From assembly GCA_946800325.1 (NCBI GenBank), contig OX326959.1, positions 37,066,908 through 37,130,907 of the forward strand: 64,000 nt of DNA, written 5' to 3'. This stretch comes from Luzula sylvatica. Taxonomy: Eukaryota > Streptophyta > Magnoliopsida > Poales > Juncaceae. Numbering within the stretch: position 1 is the stretch's first letter; every line of letters begins with the position of its first letter. The notes under the pieces were generated by a model. That model saw only the letters and a list, made by a program, of their open reading frames with translations. It ran no database searches and was not told where the DNA came from. Of this stretch, positions 23,975-35,104 are shown in pieces. Made by a program: the position numbers and the translations under genes.

Positions 23975-24408
23975 GTTACTGATTATTGCTTATTAGTAGG
24001 CCATGCAGATGTTAAGCAATGAAATGTTCAAGTGAGGAGAGAAGAAGAAGAGAGAAAGAAGCACAAGCATCGGAGACTTCTCGCCTGGGCTTAAGAGCAG
24101 TAGTGAAGATCGCCAAAAGATGGAAAGAACGGAACGATGAAGCCAAGGAGACGAAAAATAAAGGAAATTATAATTATAATTTGTCCCCAGAATTCACCAC
24201 CACATCCTCTTATCCTAATTAACACCCTTAATTAACAGGATGATTAACGAGGATACAATCAACAGTTAATTAATATTAATTAAAAATTATCAATTTATAT
24301 ATATGTTAATTATATATTATTGAACTGTTCATTGTTAATTGTATGATATTTTTAATTATCATATTAATTAATTAAGTATGTAAATTAGAATATAAAGGAT
24401 AGAATAAT
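23975..24408. other. Upstream region of the PPR gene
   Basis: The first 150 bp are purine-rich and likely include the PPR leader. A 67-codon plus frame (24019-24222) has low-complexity composition and is not called. Confidence 0.45.
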
Positions 24409-24411
24409 TAT

Positions 24412-24572
24412 ACGCACCATGCTCTCGCAACATGATTGACAGCATGATGATGAGGTGTATGGTGTGGACTGAATTAAGTTAACTAATTTTATAGTGTGAA
24501 TACAATATCCAACATATGATCAATATCCTGCTGCGAGAGCATGTTGCGAAAACATGTTGTGCAGAATTACTC
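24412..24572. mobile_element. Small MITE (161 bp)
   Basis: The ends are inverted copies: GAATAATTATACGCACCATG on the left and, reading the right end in reverse, GAGTAATTCTGCACAACATG. Both continue into TCGCAACATG. ATA flanks both sides (24409-24411 and 24573-24575), which would be a 3-bp target duplication. No coding content. Superfamily is unclear (3-bp target: Harbinger or CACTA). Confidence 0.55.
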
Positions 24573-24635
24573 ATAAATGATGTGGCTGTGAATTTTGAGG
24601 CAAGGTAAATGGCCTAGGAAAAAATGGGAGAGGAG

Positions 24636-24779
24636 CTATGTTGCGCGGATATTCCAAAAAATCGAATTTAGCCGTATCGCCGTATCCGTATCGTATCCTA
24701 AATCATATGTTAAATTGCCGTATCCCCGTATCCGATACGCGTCGCAGTATCGCCGTATCGGCGTATCCGTGCAACACAG
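24636..24779. mobile_element. Short hAT-like MITE, first of a tandem pair
   Basis: Begins CTATGTTGCGCGGATA and ends CGTGCAACACAG, an imperfect inverted terminal repeat. It is flanked by GAGAGGAG (24628-24635 and 24780-24787), an 8-bp duplication as made by hAT transposases. The interior is almost wholly TATCCG/CGTATC-type sequence. Confidence 0.75.
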
Positions 24780-24787
24780 GAGAGGAG

Positions 24788-25295
24788 GTGTTACGCGGAT
24801 ACTTCAAAAACGCAGAAGTATCCTGAGGATACGCGTATCCGATACGGATACGGATGCGATACTGCTCGGATACGTATCGGATACGTCACGTGGCGTATCC
24901 GAATATTTTAATATTTTTTTTTTCGGATACGGCGGGGATACGGCAGGATACGGCTGGGGATACGGCCAGAATACGGCTGAGATACTCCATTTAGGATACT
25001 TCGGCCCATTATATATTTTGGCCCATAATATTTTTAAATACATTATATAGGATACTTCTAGATTAGTTCTAAAATATTTCTAGAACAAGTTTATGATAGT
25101 TTTATGATACTTGTATTGTTTGCTTGATACTATTTATTGCCATGATATTTAATTTATTACTTATTTATTAATTATATATAATATAAATATATTAAATTGC
25201 CGTATCCCCGTATCCGTGATTTTTTGAAAATCGCCGTATCGCCGTATCCGTATCGTATCGGATACGCTACCCGTATCCGTATCCGTGCAACATAC
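24788..25295. mobile_element. Short hAT-like MITE, second of a tandem pair
   Basis: Begins GTGTTACGCGGATAC and ends GTATCCGTGCAACATAC. It shares the middle GAGAGGAG with the first element and is followed by a third GAGAGGAG at 25296-25303. Same family as 34533-34998, 55346-55915 and 62988-63496. Confidence 0.78.
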
Positions 25296-25303
25296 GAGAG
25301 GAG

Positions 25304-26514
25304 TCTTGGGGTGAGTGTTTTAACATTTTCGAAGAATATGAATCCAGTGAATATTATACGAATAGAGTTCCGAATAGAGTTCTATATTATCAAGTATAAA
25401 TACCAATACGAATTATTTTTGGGTACTCAAACATGTTATTATATCATAATTATATTATTTGCTAAAAAAATATATCCAATACTAAAAAAAGAAATTCCAA
25501 TTACAAATATTAAATTTCAGCATAAATATTATTTTATAAAATTATTAAAATTATTATCATGTTAACCATCAAATATAGTATGCATTTTTCTTATTCGAGA
25601 TATTCAAGTATAGCTAATAAAAATAAAAATAATAAAATATAACGATATATTATTATATATAAAAAAAAAATATTAGTATCGAATTTTGTCAATATAGGAA
25701 TTTGATATTTGTGTTTGTATCCGGTTAAAAAGTCCCAAAACGTTGATTGGATTTTCGATTGGTATGTATAATTTATTATAGTAAAGTTTCGCTTTGTGTG
25801 ATATTTTTTACTAGGATATATTGTACTGAATTGAAGATTTAACATAATTACTTCTTGAGTAATGATTTTATAAAAATATGTAAATAATCATTATTCATAC
25901 TTTTTTATACTATGAATACAAGTTTTGTTGTTATTTATAAATTTTTTATTGTGGGTACAAATCTCTTGATATTTATATTTTGTTTACTGTTATTCATACA
26001 TTATTTATATTTGTTGTACAAAAAATACTAGTGTTTTTAATTAGGAATCGTTGTAAGAATGTATAAATATGAAAATGAAAGGTATATCACAAAATCAATT
26101 ATCTAAAAACGTTGGAGGCAGTCCGCATTTTTAGACGCTGCCCGTTAATTGCGACCGCTGATCTATTTTTGTTGCTCGCTTTTTTGTTAAATCAGCTCCT
26201 CTGCCACGTGTTGATTTCTGGTTGAGAGTGACGTTTTGGAGTGCGTTAACACTGAAGTGCATTAGCAACTTCCTTACTTTTTTCTAACATATTCGATTTC
26301 GAGAGGGCGGGAGAGTTGGAGCCTGTACTGGATTAAACATAATTTACTTTTTTATTGAACATTTTAACAAAATCTCAATTCACTCTCGGATGTCTCCGTC
26401 CATTCTATCTCCCTTCGTTACAAACTCGGGACCAATCCTTGATCAATTTAAACATTACTTTGTGAACGTTAAAAATTCGTTAAAAACTCGGGAGCAATCC
26501 TTGATCAATTTACA
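25304..26514. pseudogene. Degenerate, scrambled duplicate of PIG-S sequence
   Basis: 25744-25842 resembles the end of PIG-S exon 2 plus the start of its intron (around 36570-36670, including TTTTCGATTGGTAT). 26280-26335 resembles the start of PIG-S exon 3 (GAGCCTGTACTGGA). 26336-26514 resembles the PIG-S 5' flank (35590-35705). Order and completeness are lost, so nothing can be expressed as PIG-S. The rest is AT-rich. Confidence 0.65.
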
Positions 26515-26524
26515 CATTACTAAT
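26515..26524. repeat. Target duplication of the 2-kb foldback element
   Basis: CATTACTAAT here and at 28522-28531; ten bases identical. Mutator-like transposases make 8- to 11-bp duplications, typically 9. Confidence 0.9.
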
Positions 26525-28521
26525 GGGAATTTTACTGTAGTAACCGTGTTTGGAAAAAAAATTCACGAAATAACCAAGTTTTGAACATAATTACAAAAAT
26601 GTCTTTTGCGGGGTACCATTCAGCGCTTTTTTGCTGGGCGGGGAATGGTTCAGCGCCTTTTCTTAATTACGCGCTAAACAGATAATTAAAAGGGGGGCGG
26701 ACTTTGAAACATCGTCTAGTGAAAAGGCGGGCTTTGAAATGGCGCCATGGTGAAAAGGCGGAGTTTGAAACTGCGCCTTTTATATACCAGATATTTAAAA
26801 AAAAAATAATTATTCCATTCCAAAATGTACCCGCCGAATTCTCCATTATTTAGTTACTACGTTCAATTATATTGATAATTAAGATATATAATTAAATATT
26901 CTGTAAAATTTATTCAAATTTATGAATTTGAATGAATATTAATTATGTATTAAGTTAACAGCTAATATGTAATGGTTATTATTTTAATTAAATATACGAA
27001 TCGAAATTATCCAAATTTTATCATAACATTTCTATGTTATAATTAATATATTTAATTAAAATGATAACCAGTACATGTTAGCTGTTAACTTAATACGTAA
27101 TTAATAATTGTTCGAATTCATAAATTTGAATAAATTTTACTGAATATTTAATTATATATCTTAATTATCAATATAATTGAACGTAATAACTAAATAATGG
27201 AGAATTCGGCGTGTACACTTTGGAGGGGTTTAATTTTTTTATATATAATTTTTCAACAGTGCCGCGTGTGTGTCCGATATTAAAAATAAAAAAAATTAAT
27301 TTCCTCCAAAATGTACCCGCCGAATTATCCATTATTTAGTTATTACGTTCAATTATGTTGATAATTAAGAAATATAATTAAATATTTAGTAAAATTTATT
27401 CAAATTTAAGTATTCGAATAATTATTAAATATGTATTAAGTTAACAACCAACATGTACTAGTTATTATTTTTATTAAATATACCAATTTAGAACATAGAT
27501 AATGTTATGGTAAAATTCGGAAACAAATACCAAATTTTATCGTAACATGATCAATGTTCTAAATTAGTATATTTAATTAAAATAATGACCAATATATGTT
27601 AGTTGTTAACTTAATACGTAATTAATAATTGTTCGAATTCATAAATTTGAATAAATTTTACTGAATATTTAATTATATTTCTTAATTATCAACATAATTG
27701 AACGTAATAACTAAATAAATGGATAATTCGGCGGGTACATTTTGGAGTAGAATAATTTTTTTTTAATATTTGACACACACACGTGACCCGTTTGAAAAAA
27801 TATTTAAAAAATTTATTCTACTCCAAAATGTACTCGCTGAATAATCCATTATTTAGTTATCACGTTCAATTATATTGATAATTAAGATATATAATTAAAT
27901 ATTCAGTAAAATTTATTCAAATTTAAGTATTCGAATAATTATTAATTACGTATTAAGTTAACAACTAACATGTACTGGTTATCATTTTAATTAAATATAC
28001 TAATTATAAAATAGAAATGTTATGATAAAATTTGGATAATTTCGATTCGTATATTTAATTAAAATAATAACCATTACATATTAGATGTTAATTTAATACA
28101 TAATTAATATTCATTCAAATTCATAAATTTGAATAAATTTTACTGAATATTTAATTATATATCTTAATTATCAATATAATTGAACGTAATAACTAAATAA
28201 TGGAGAATTCGGCGGTTACATCTTGGAGTGGAATAATTTTTTTTTTTAAATATCTGATGTATATTAAAGGCGCAGTTTCAAACTCCGCTTTTCACCAAGG
28301 CGCCATTTCAAAACTCGCTTTTTTTACTAGGCGCTGTTTCAAAGCCCGCCCCCCTTTTAATTATCTGTTCAGCACGTAATTAAAAAAAGGCGCTGAACCA
28401 TTCCCCGCCCAGCAAAAAAACCCTGAATGGTACTCCGCAAAAGACATTTTGGTAATTATGTTCAAAACTTGGTTATTTCGTGAATTTTTTTTCCAAACAC
28501 GGTTACTACAGTAAAATTCCC
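26525..28521. mobile_element. Foldback Mutator-like element, non-autonomous (1997 bp)
   Basis: Long inverted arms of roughly 290 bp (26525-26815 and 28232-28521) start GGGAATTTTACTGTAGTAAC on both sides and carry GC-rich repeats such as GGCGGGCTTTGAAA. Between them lie three successive AT-rich palindromic blocks (about 26815-27235, 27295-27760 and 27815-28240). Each is bounded by a CCAAAATGTACCCGCCGAAT-like end and its inverse. No transposase frame is present. The 10-bp target duplication and long arms indicate a MULE or foldback element. Confidence 0.88.
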
Positions 28522-28531
28522 CATTACTAAT

Positions 28532-29884
28532 ACTATGCTATAAATTTCTTGTGATCCAAACTAGTCCTTAGTAAGTCAAATTATCATTGTATTTTTCTTT
28601 TTCTTTTAGTACTTATCGTGAATTTTAGTAAGTAGGAATTGTCTTTTGTTCATGATTTTGAAATATGTAGAGCTAATTACGAAGTTAATCGAGGTGTTTC
28701 TCGTAAATATTTCATGTTCGATATTTAATTCATAAAGATTGTTATTTTATTCCATGTTGAGCATGTGTCATTTGAGGGATATTGATGAGATTTTTTTAGG
28801 GAAAATATACTTGGTCTCCAAACTCATTCCAACATCCTTGATGAAGTGGCAAAAAATGGTTAGATGGGTTGATTAGCCTCTCTAATTGTCTCAAATAAAT
28901 ATTAATTGACACGTAAATAATTTATAATATGTTAATTGACGTGTCAATTTAATTAAACGATTAATTAAATCGTTAATTAAGTCAATTAATAATACTAATC
29001 AACTCGTTTATCCCTTCGTTGCCACATCACCAAGTGTACTTTTTTTAGTTTGCGGGGCTGCATATATTACCCTCTTTTTATTGTTGTTGTTTGAGATGCA
29101 TCATTTCAAGTAAAAGAATTTGGTGAATTGTAAAGTCAAATTTTGTATTTCAGCGTTCCTTCGAACTTTTGGGATATTACCAAGTTGTATCAGTAAAACT
29201 ATTAGTGATTGACAATTTGATATATACCGGTGGAGTTTTTAAATAACATTTTGGACATTTTTACAATGTTCTCTTCGAATTTGATTAATGTTTATATAAG
29301 TAAAATTAAAAAAAATGAATTAACCATAACGTGACGTTCTATTTACGACGTGTTGATTATCATTTCATTTTCCGGTGTTATCCAACCGAAACAAATTTGT
29401 GCATTTATTTTTCATTTTCAATAAAATCTAGTCTATATTAAATACCAACACATATATCCTACAATGAATACACTTTATCTGGCTTTATTGAAGGACCGAT
29501 CTGTAATTTAGTTGTGATAACATCAAAATATTCTTTTTTTATGAAATAACATCAAAAAAAATTGTACAGGATTAACTTGTGTGCAAATCTAAATACATGA
29601 ATTTATATGTTAATTCATATACTTAAATACATAAATTCAACAAACTAGACGTAAAAATCTAACACTCTTAACAAAAAAAACTTTTTGATTCCACATGATA
29701 GAAGATTTTTACGATTTTCAATAATGTAAAGGTACTTATTTGAAAAAACAACTCTATTATAATAAAATCTTTAGTCAGTCACTACACAGGACACACATAC
29801 ATGCCACAATAAATTCAGATTCATCCTATGAACCAAGTACAAGTCAATAAAATATTCACACCTGGTTCACAATTGTATTAAACT
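28532..29884. repeat. Duplicate of the PIG-S 3' flank
   Basis: Aligns by eye with 38815-39700: shared blocks include GAGCTAATTACG, CATAAAGATTGTTATTTTAT, CATGTTGAGCATGTG and, near the end, ATCCTATGAACCAAGTACAA then CACACCTGGTTCACAATTG. The duplicate carries extra material around 28790-29095. Non-coding. Confidence 0.8.
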
Positions 29885-29892
29885 ATTATAAT

Positions 29893-30796
29893 CAATGTTA
29901 CAGATAGCGTATATCGTTTACAGATCGGTCAGTCGCCGATAAGAGATATGACCGACACAGCGGATTCATAGCGGAAAATATCAGTGGTATACCGGTTGTG
30001 TACTTTTTAATATTAATATATTAAATTAATTATTATAACATTAATTTATATTAAGTTTTTTAAACTTATTTAAGTTTTACATGATTAATATTCAAAATTC
30101 AACAATACAACATAAATTTCAAGTTAAATTAAAGATACATTTAAAATTATACCATAAAATTCATAAATAATATAATAAACTAAACCACGAAATCGTGTTC
30201 ATTAACCATCGATATAGATGCGGATGCCCCCAATGAAAGTCTAACCTCGTCCGGATCAAAATCGATTTCATCTCCGATCATCTCTTCATCCGAGTCACTC
30301 GAATCAAACTCTTCATTATCAACATCTCTTGTATCGTCGTTAGCCGTGTCGTAATTCTCATCAATTTCGCCAACTAACCAATGTTGAGCCGTGTTGCTTG
30401 TACCGTCCGAAGCAATAAGCACATCTTCGATCTTTCTTTTTTTCTTGTTAAGCAACGTAGAATTGAATTGAACATACACTAAATGGCTTAATCGCGCGGA
30501 CTCCAATCTATTTCTTTTTTTTGTATGAATCTGACTCCACAAAAAAACAAATAAAAATTGTTTTAACAAAAATATTATTCTAAAATGGGCCAGCCCAAAT
30601 CATTATTCAAAATATATTATTTTTCAAGCCCAAATCGGTTTAAACCGGTCCAATATCGGCCCATATCGGCCCATATCGGTCCATGTATCGGTCGACCGAT
30701 TTACTCAAGTGATACGGGGTATATCGTAACGGAGGGGCACTGATTAGAGATATGAAACCGACATACCGGTCCGTATCAGTGATATTTAGAACAGTG
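29893..30796 (-). mobile_element. hAT-derived element (904 bp), decayed
   Basis: Left end CAATGTTACAGATA and, reading the right end in reverse, CACTGTTCTAAATA. The flanks ATTATAAT (29885-29892) and ATTATAGT (30797-30804) match at 7 of 8 bases. In the duplicate locus near 39700 this insertion is absent, which supports the boundaries. It holds a minus-strand transposase tail (separate entry). Confidence 0.72.
30180..30569 (-). pseudogene. C-terminal remnant of a hAT-type transposase
   Basis: The translated minus strand has FLWSQIHTKKRNRLESARL followed by LSHLVYVQFN and an acidic tail (DENYDTANDDTRDVDNEE...). Plant DUF659/hAT transposases end with a matching block (W...IH.KKRNRLE...L..LVYV.YN). 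Only this tail remains; catalytic and BED-finger regions are missing. Confidence 0.75.
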
Positions 30797-30817
30797 ATTA
30801 TAGTTCATAGTCTAACT

Positions 30818-31556
30818 TCCAAAACCCCCTAACTTTTCCGTATCATCTCGTTTTTTCATAAAACACCGTCTTTTTTAAGATTCTGTCAAAATCCCTTATA
30901 TTTTTTTGTCTTTCAAAAACTCCCTAATATTTTTAAATTACCTCAGAAAACTCTTATTCTTTTGTTATGTTTTTAAAAATAACCATTATACCCCCATAAT
31001 TTTATTTTATATATCTCTATAATTAAATAAATAATAAAAAATATTAAACTATTATAAAAAAATTACAAAACAAATAATACATAGATATTAAAATATTTTA
31101 ATAAATAATATATTGATATTAAGATATCATTTTCAACAATTATTAACATTTTAATATCTATGTTTTATTTATTATAATATTATAATATTTTAATATCTAT
31201 GTATTATTTATTATAATATTTTAATATCTATGTATTATTAATTTATTTATAATAATTTTTTAATGTCTATGTATTATTTAGTATAATATTTTAATACTTA
31301 TGCATTGTTTTTTTTTTTGTATTTTAATATCTATTTATTATTGATTAAATTATGGATATTTATAAAATAAAATTATGGGAAGTGGTATAATGGTCATCTT
31401 CAAAATCAAAACAAAATGTACGAATTTTTTTGAGGTAATCTAAAAATGTTAGGGAGTTTTTGGAGGAATCCAAAAGTATAGAGGTTTTTCTAGAAAATCT
31501 AAAAAAATAGGGAGTTTTCAAAATTTTCAAAAAAATTAGGAATTTTTTGAAAAAGT
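30818..31556. mobile_element. Foldback-type short element with ~220-bp arms
   Basis: The left arm (AAAACTCCCTAATATTTTTA then ATTACCTCAGAAAACTC, then ACCATTATACC) is repeated in reverse in the right arm (to about 31556). The centre is AT-only. The paralogous sequence near 39725-39745 lacks it, confirming insertion. Exact termini and target duplication were not resolved. Confidence 0.6.
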
Positions 31557-31629
31557 CCCCTATATTTTATTGTACACCTGGTGTATGGAACTTTTGTAAT
31601 TTATGACAAATAATCCCATAAATATATTA

Positions 31630-32071
31630 GATGACAATTCTTATGCAATAACTAATATGAACCGATTAAGAGCGATTTAATTATTTTTAATCACACCATT
31701 ATATTCCTACTTATGATAATTGATATTTTTTAAACTTATTTATTATTATTTCTATTTTTCATAAATCACGTAAAATTATTTTTTCTAATATTACGAAGAA
31801 TAAAATCTAACTAATATACATTAATTTTCACATGTATATATATGATGTTATAATCTGGATGATTTTTTATGGTGGAGAAAAATAAAAAACAATAATATTT
31901 TTTACATATGAAAGATTTTTGTTGTATAATTTATGAAAGATTAACACTAATAGATAAATGTAATAATATCAATCGTCGTAAATAAGAATATAATAATTAT
32001 TTGGTACAACAAAATTGAAATAGTTTTTAATTAAGTCATGTTAATTATTGCGGCAATGTCACGTCGTCATC
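31630..32071. mobile_element. Mutator-like MITE (442 bp)
   Basis: Inverted ends: GATGACAATTCTTATGCAAT on the left and, in reverse, GATGACGACGTGACATTGCC on the right, with similarity continuing through AACATGAC. Flanks AATATATTA (31621-31629) and CATATATTA (32072-32080) match at 8 of 9. The paralogous locus near 39790 is an empty site. Related ends lie at 14100-14195, about 14970-15035 and 63935-64000. Confidence 0.72.
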
Positions 32072-32117
32072 CATATATTAATATACAAAATTAGAAAGAC
32101 AAATCGGGAACTCATCA

Positions 32118-32118
<1 letters not shown>

Positions 32119-32200
<82 letters not shown>
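32119..32200. repeat. (CT)n then (AT)n microsatellite
   Basis: About 40 bp of CT followed by about 40 bp of AT. The duplicate locus near 39840 has only a short CTCTCTCTATATA, so this tract expanded after duplication. Confidence 0.9.
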
Positions 32201-32202
<2 letters not shown>

Positions 32203-32267
32203 ATCATCCTAGATTAGGGCTTTGGGTTTTGTTTGAAGTTCGATGTTCGTTCGTTAATTGTTCGTTC

Positions 32268-33584
32268 TGTTGGTTCAAATTTCCTAAGGTTTGATTATCT
32301 CAAAATAATGTCGATACTACTAATCAAGTTGTGTAAGTGACAATTATAGAGATAAAAGACGAAGCCCGCAAAAGGATCAAAAGATGAAGCAAGACGCACA
32401 AGGACAATCAAAGAAAATAAAGAATCAAGATGTCGAAGATCAAAGTGAAGATTCCGCAATTTGGGATATCAAATCATCACCTCAAATATCAAATAGGTAT
32501 CCATAAACTTGTCTTTGGAATTATTAAACTCAAGAAAAATAAGTTGGAAATGTTCAAAACAAAGTTTTATCTTACAGTGCGTCATGACGCACAATAAGCA
32601 CCGTCATGACGCACCTTAGTGAAATTGTTTCTTGAGTTGGGTAGCGTCATGACGCACCAATCCAAGCGTCATGACGCTATAACAGCTCTTGAGAGAAATA
32701 ATGTATTGTGCGTCATGACGCACAGACCATACGTCATGACGCATCAAGTGAGTAACATCACAGGATGGGGTTCGTTACAACGAACCATTCTAGGGTTAGA
32801 ACGAACCCTAAAGTACACATGTTACCGTCATGACGCACCTTCTTGTGCGTCATGACGCAAGACAAGAGTTTTTGAATTAACACTACCTTAACGACTAGTT
32901 CCACAGTCTGTGCGTCATGACGCACCATTCCTTGCGTCATGACGCACTGTGCAGAAAACTTGGTTTATGAGGGAACTATGTGTTCTATAAATAGTTCCCC
33001 TCTTTAGTTTCTCTCAAATAAAACTCTTCCACAAATAAAAATACCAAACTAAAAGAGAGAAACTAAGCCAAAATCTTGAGCTCATATTTCCAAACCATAT
33101 TAGGGATTATTACATCCACTTTCGAATCCACTACTTAACGATTCCCAACTTGCGTGACCGATCACGACTAGTTCGTTAATAGTAAATTGTAATATGCTAG
33201 TTACTAATTGTAAAGCCCGTCATTGATCGATAAAATCGTGTAAATCGATCTAGACAAACCTTGTAATTGTTTGAGTTGGGTATTCAATCGAAAGCCGAAA
33301 AGGTGCAAGGCAACCCCGGAGACGTAGGTACTTGCAATCAATCGAGTCGGTCGATTGAGCAAGTAGCCGGTGAGTTAAAGCTACGAAGCAACCACCTACC
33401 GAACTCCGTAAACAAATATTGTGTGTTATTTGTTTCGGTATTGTATTTCTTTCTCTAATTTATTTACGCTTCCGCCCAAATTGTATTTGTATTCCATTAC
33501 CGCGAAAATTGGACCTTAGGACTTCCTATTCATCCCCCCCCCCCCCCCCCCCCCCAACCCCCTCTAGGTCTAAATTAAACAACA
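32268..33584 (+). mobile_element. Solo LTR (1317 bp) with CGTTC target duplication
   Basis: Begins TGTTGGTTCAAATTTCC and ends TAGGTCTAAATTAAACAACA, with CGTTC at 32263-32267 and 33585-33589. Same family as 49751-54485: shared ends and a shared block around 33275-33410 (AAGCCGAAAAGGTGCAAGG, GGAGACGTAGGTACTTG). Contains ten copies of a CGTCATGACG palindrome and a poly-C run (about 33533-33555). A short frame at 33267-33458 is LTR sequence, not a gene. Confidence 0.93.
32574..32948. repeat. Array of ten CGTCATGACG palindromes inside the LTR
   Basis: Ten copies of CGTCATGACG, most extended to TGCGTCATGACGCA, arranged as five pairs with members about 20-25 bp apart. Between pairs lie GGTTCGTTACAACGAACC and GGTTAGAACGAACC, further inverted motifs. 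Each palindrome contains two TGACG half-sites, the core bound by TGA-type bZIP factors (known for as-1 elements). Any binding here is inference. Confidence 0.85.
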
Positions 33585-34234
33585 CGTTCGATAACCGTTT
33601 GGAATTTTTATCGAACTGAATCGAACTTTGTTCGATAACTAAAGAATCGAACTCGAACTTAATGTGTGTTCGTTCGGTTCGTTCAAATGATTGATTATTA
33701 TATTTATTAATCTATATAAATTAGAGTCTATACTCTAATTAATTAATATAAATTAAAATTAATGTTAAACTTTCATATAAACAATGAGTCCAAATAATTA
33801 ATATAAATTAAAATTAATGTTGAAATTTCATATAAACAATGATTCCAAATAGTGACGGAGTTTCTTGACATATTTTTTTATTCATTTATCTTCGTTGTTA
33901 ATCTATGTTTTATTTTAGTTAGATTTATATCTTTTGGATTATAAATGTTTTTCTTGTGTTAAATAGTAAAAAATTTAATTTTAATTATTATTTTTAAAGT
34001 TTGTAATCTGATATTTTTATTAATAAAATATAAAAATGAATTAAAGATGAGTTCTACAATATTTTGAACAAATATTGAACAAATATTGAACGAAAATTCC
34101 AAATATTAACAAAACACGAACAAGTTCTCGAAACTTTACACCGAACCGAACAAAGTTTTCGATCCGAATTCGAATTTCAAGTTAGGTTCGTTAAGAGCCC
34201 TACCCTAGCCCATAACAAATCCTCCTTCTACACT

Positions 34235-35094
34235 GAGGTTTTGCTTGGTTTTAGGGTATGGGAGGGGAAGGGAGGGAAAGAAAAAAAAATTTCATGTTTG
34301 GTTTGGAGTAAAGAAGGAGAAGAAAAATTGACATCTCAAATAATGCGTCAAATGAAGATGATAAAAAAATATGTCTATAAAAAATTAATTATTTTCAAAA
34401 ATATCATATTTTAAAATTTTGTATGTTTATAATATATTCTATTAAAAATTTCGTTATCGTAACTTTAAAAATTAATTTATTATATTTATATAAATTATTT
34501 TAAAAATAAATATATAATACAATACGTATAATCTATGTTGTACGGATACATATATCGTATCCGGCACGATACGGATACGATGATACAATAAATTTCAAAA
34601 AAAATATAGGATACGATACGTCTATTATATATAATATTTTATTAATTATTATTTATATTTTTATATATTCTATATTTGACATAAAATATACTTAAAATTT
34701 GTTTTTACAAAAAATAACTTTATTTTAAGTAAATGTTTGTTACATTTAGTTATTTACTTGTATGTATTACTCATTTATTTCGATTTTTCAAATTTTTATT
34801 TTTATTCTTCAAGTATATTTAATTATACGTTAGAAGTATCCGGAAGTATCCGAAAAATATTCGTTATTATTTTGAAATAAAATATTCAGATACATCACGT
34901 GAAGTATCCGATACGTATCCGACAAGTATTCGTCGAGTATCGATATCCGATACGATATGACTTGATTTTTGAAGTATATAAGGTGACATGTAACGTAGCA
35001 TAATTATATGATTATATCTCTCCATTTATCCTCCTTCCCTTCTGTTACCCTTGAGTCCCTTCCCTTCCCTTCCCTCCCGTTACCCCCAAACCAA
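34235..35094. mobile_element. MITE with GCTTGGTTT...GGGAGGG ends, hosting another MITE
   Basis: The left end TGCTTGGTTTTAGGG followed by GGGAGGGGAAGGGAGGG is matched in reverse at the right end (GGGCTTGGTTTGGGGGTAAC then GGGAGGGAAGGGAAGGG). The duplicate helicase leader near 39950 (TACTCTGTAGAGTTTGTAGC) is the empty site; here the two sides read TGAGGTTT and TGAGAGTTT. The element at 34533-34998 is nested inside. Confidence 0.65.
34533..34998. mobile_element. Short hAT-like MITE of the CTATGTTG family
   Basis: Begins CTATGTTGTACGGATAC and shares its whole length with 62988-63496, including GGATACGATACGTCTATTAT and the CACGTGAAGTATCCGATACG block. The right end is degraded (near GTAACGTAG) and no clean target duplication remains. 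Confidence 0.75.
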
Positions 35095-35104
35095 GCCCTG
35101 AGAG

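Larger units (their letters stand above)
32214..34201. mobile_element. Possible hAT-like element hosting a solo LTR
   Basis: The left end TTAGGGCTTTGGG and right end GTTAAGAGCCCT resemble short inverted ends. The inside is rich in GTTCGTTCG/CGAAC motifs on both sides of the LTR. Flanks ATCCTAGA and ACCCTAGC match at 6 of 8. The paralogous locus (CCCTAGGCC near 39855) lacks all of it. Boundaries are tentative. Confidence 0.45.

Noticed and set aside
24019..24222. 67-codon plus-strand frame
   Set aside because: Purine-rich low complexity in the probable PPR leader region.
24595..25050. 151-codon frame rich in Arg, Ile, Tyr
   Set aside because: Encoded by the TATCCG repeats of the hAT-like MITE; translation is meaningless.
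32574..32948. A CRISPR-like array of regularly spaced palindromes
   Set aside because: The repeats lie within a plant LTR, spacing is irregular and paired, and the genome is eukaryotic.
33267..33458. 63-codon plus frame that looks protein-like
   Set aside because: Lies inside the solo LTR, and its DNA is conserved in the non-coding copy at 49900-50080.
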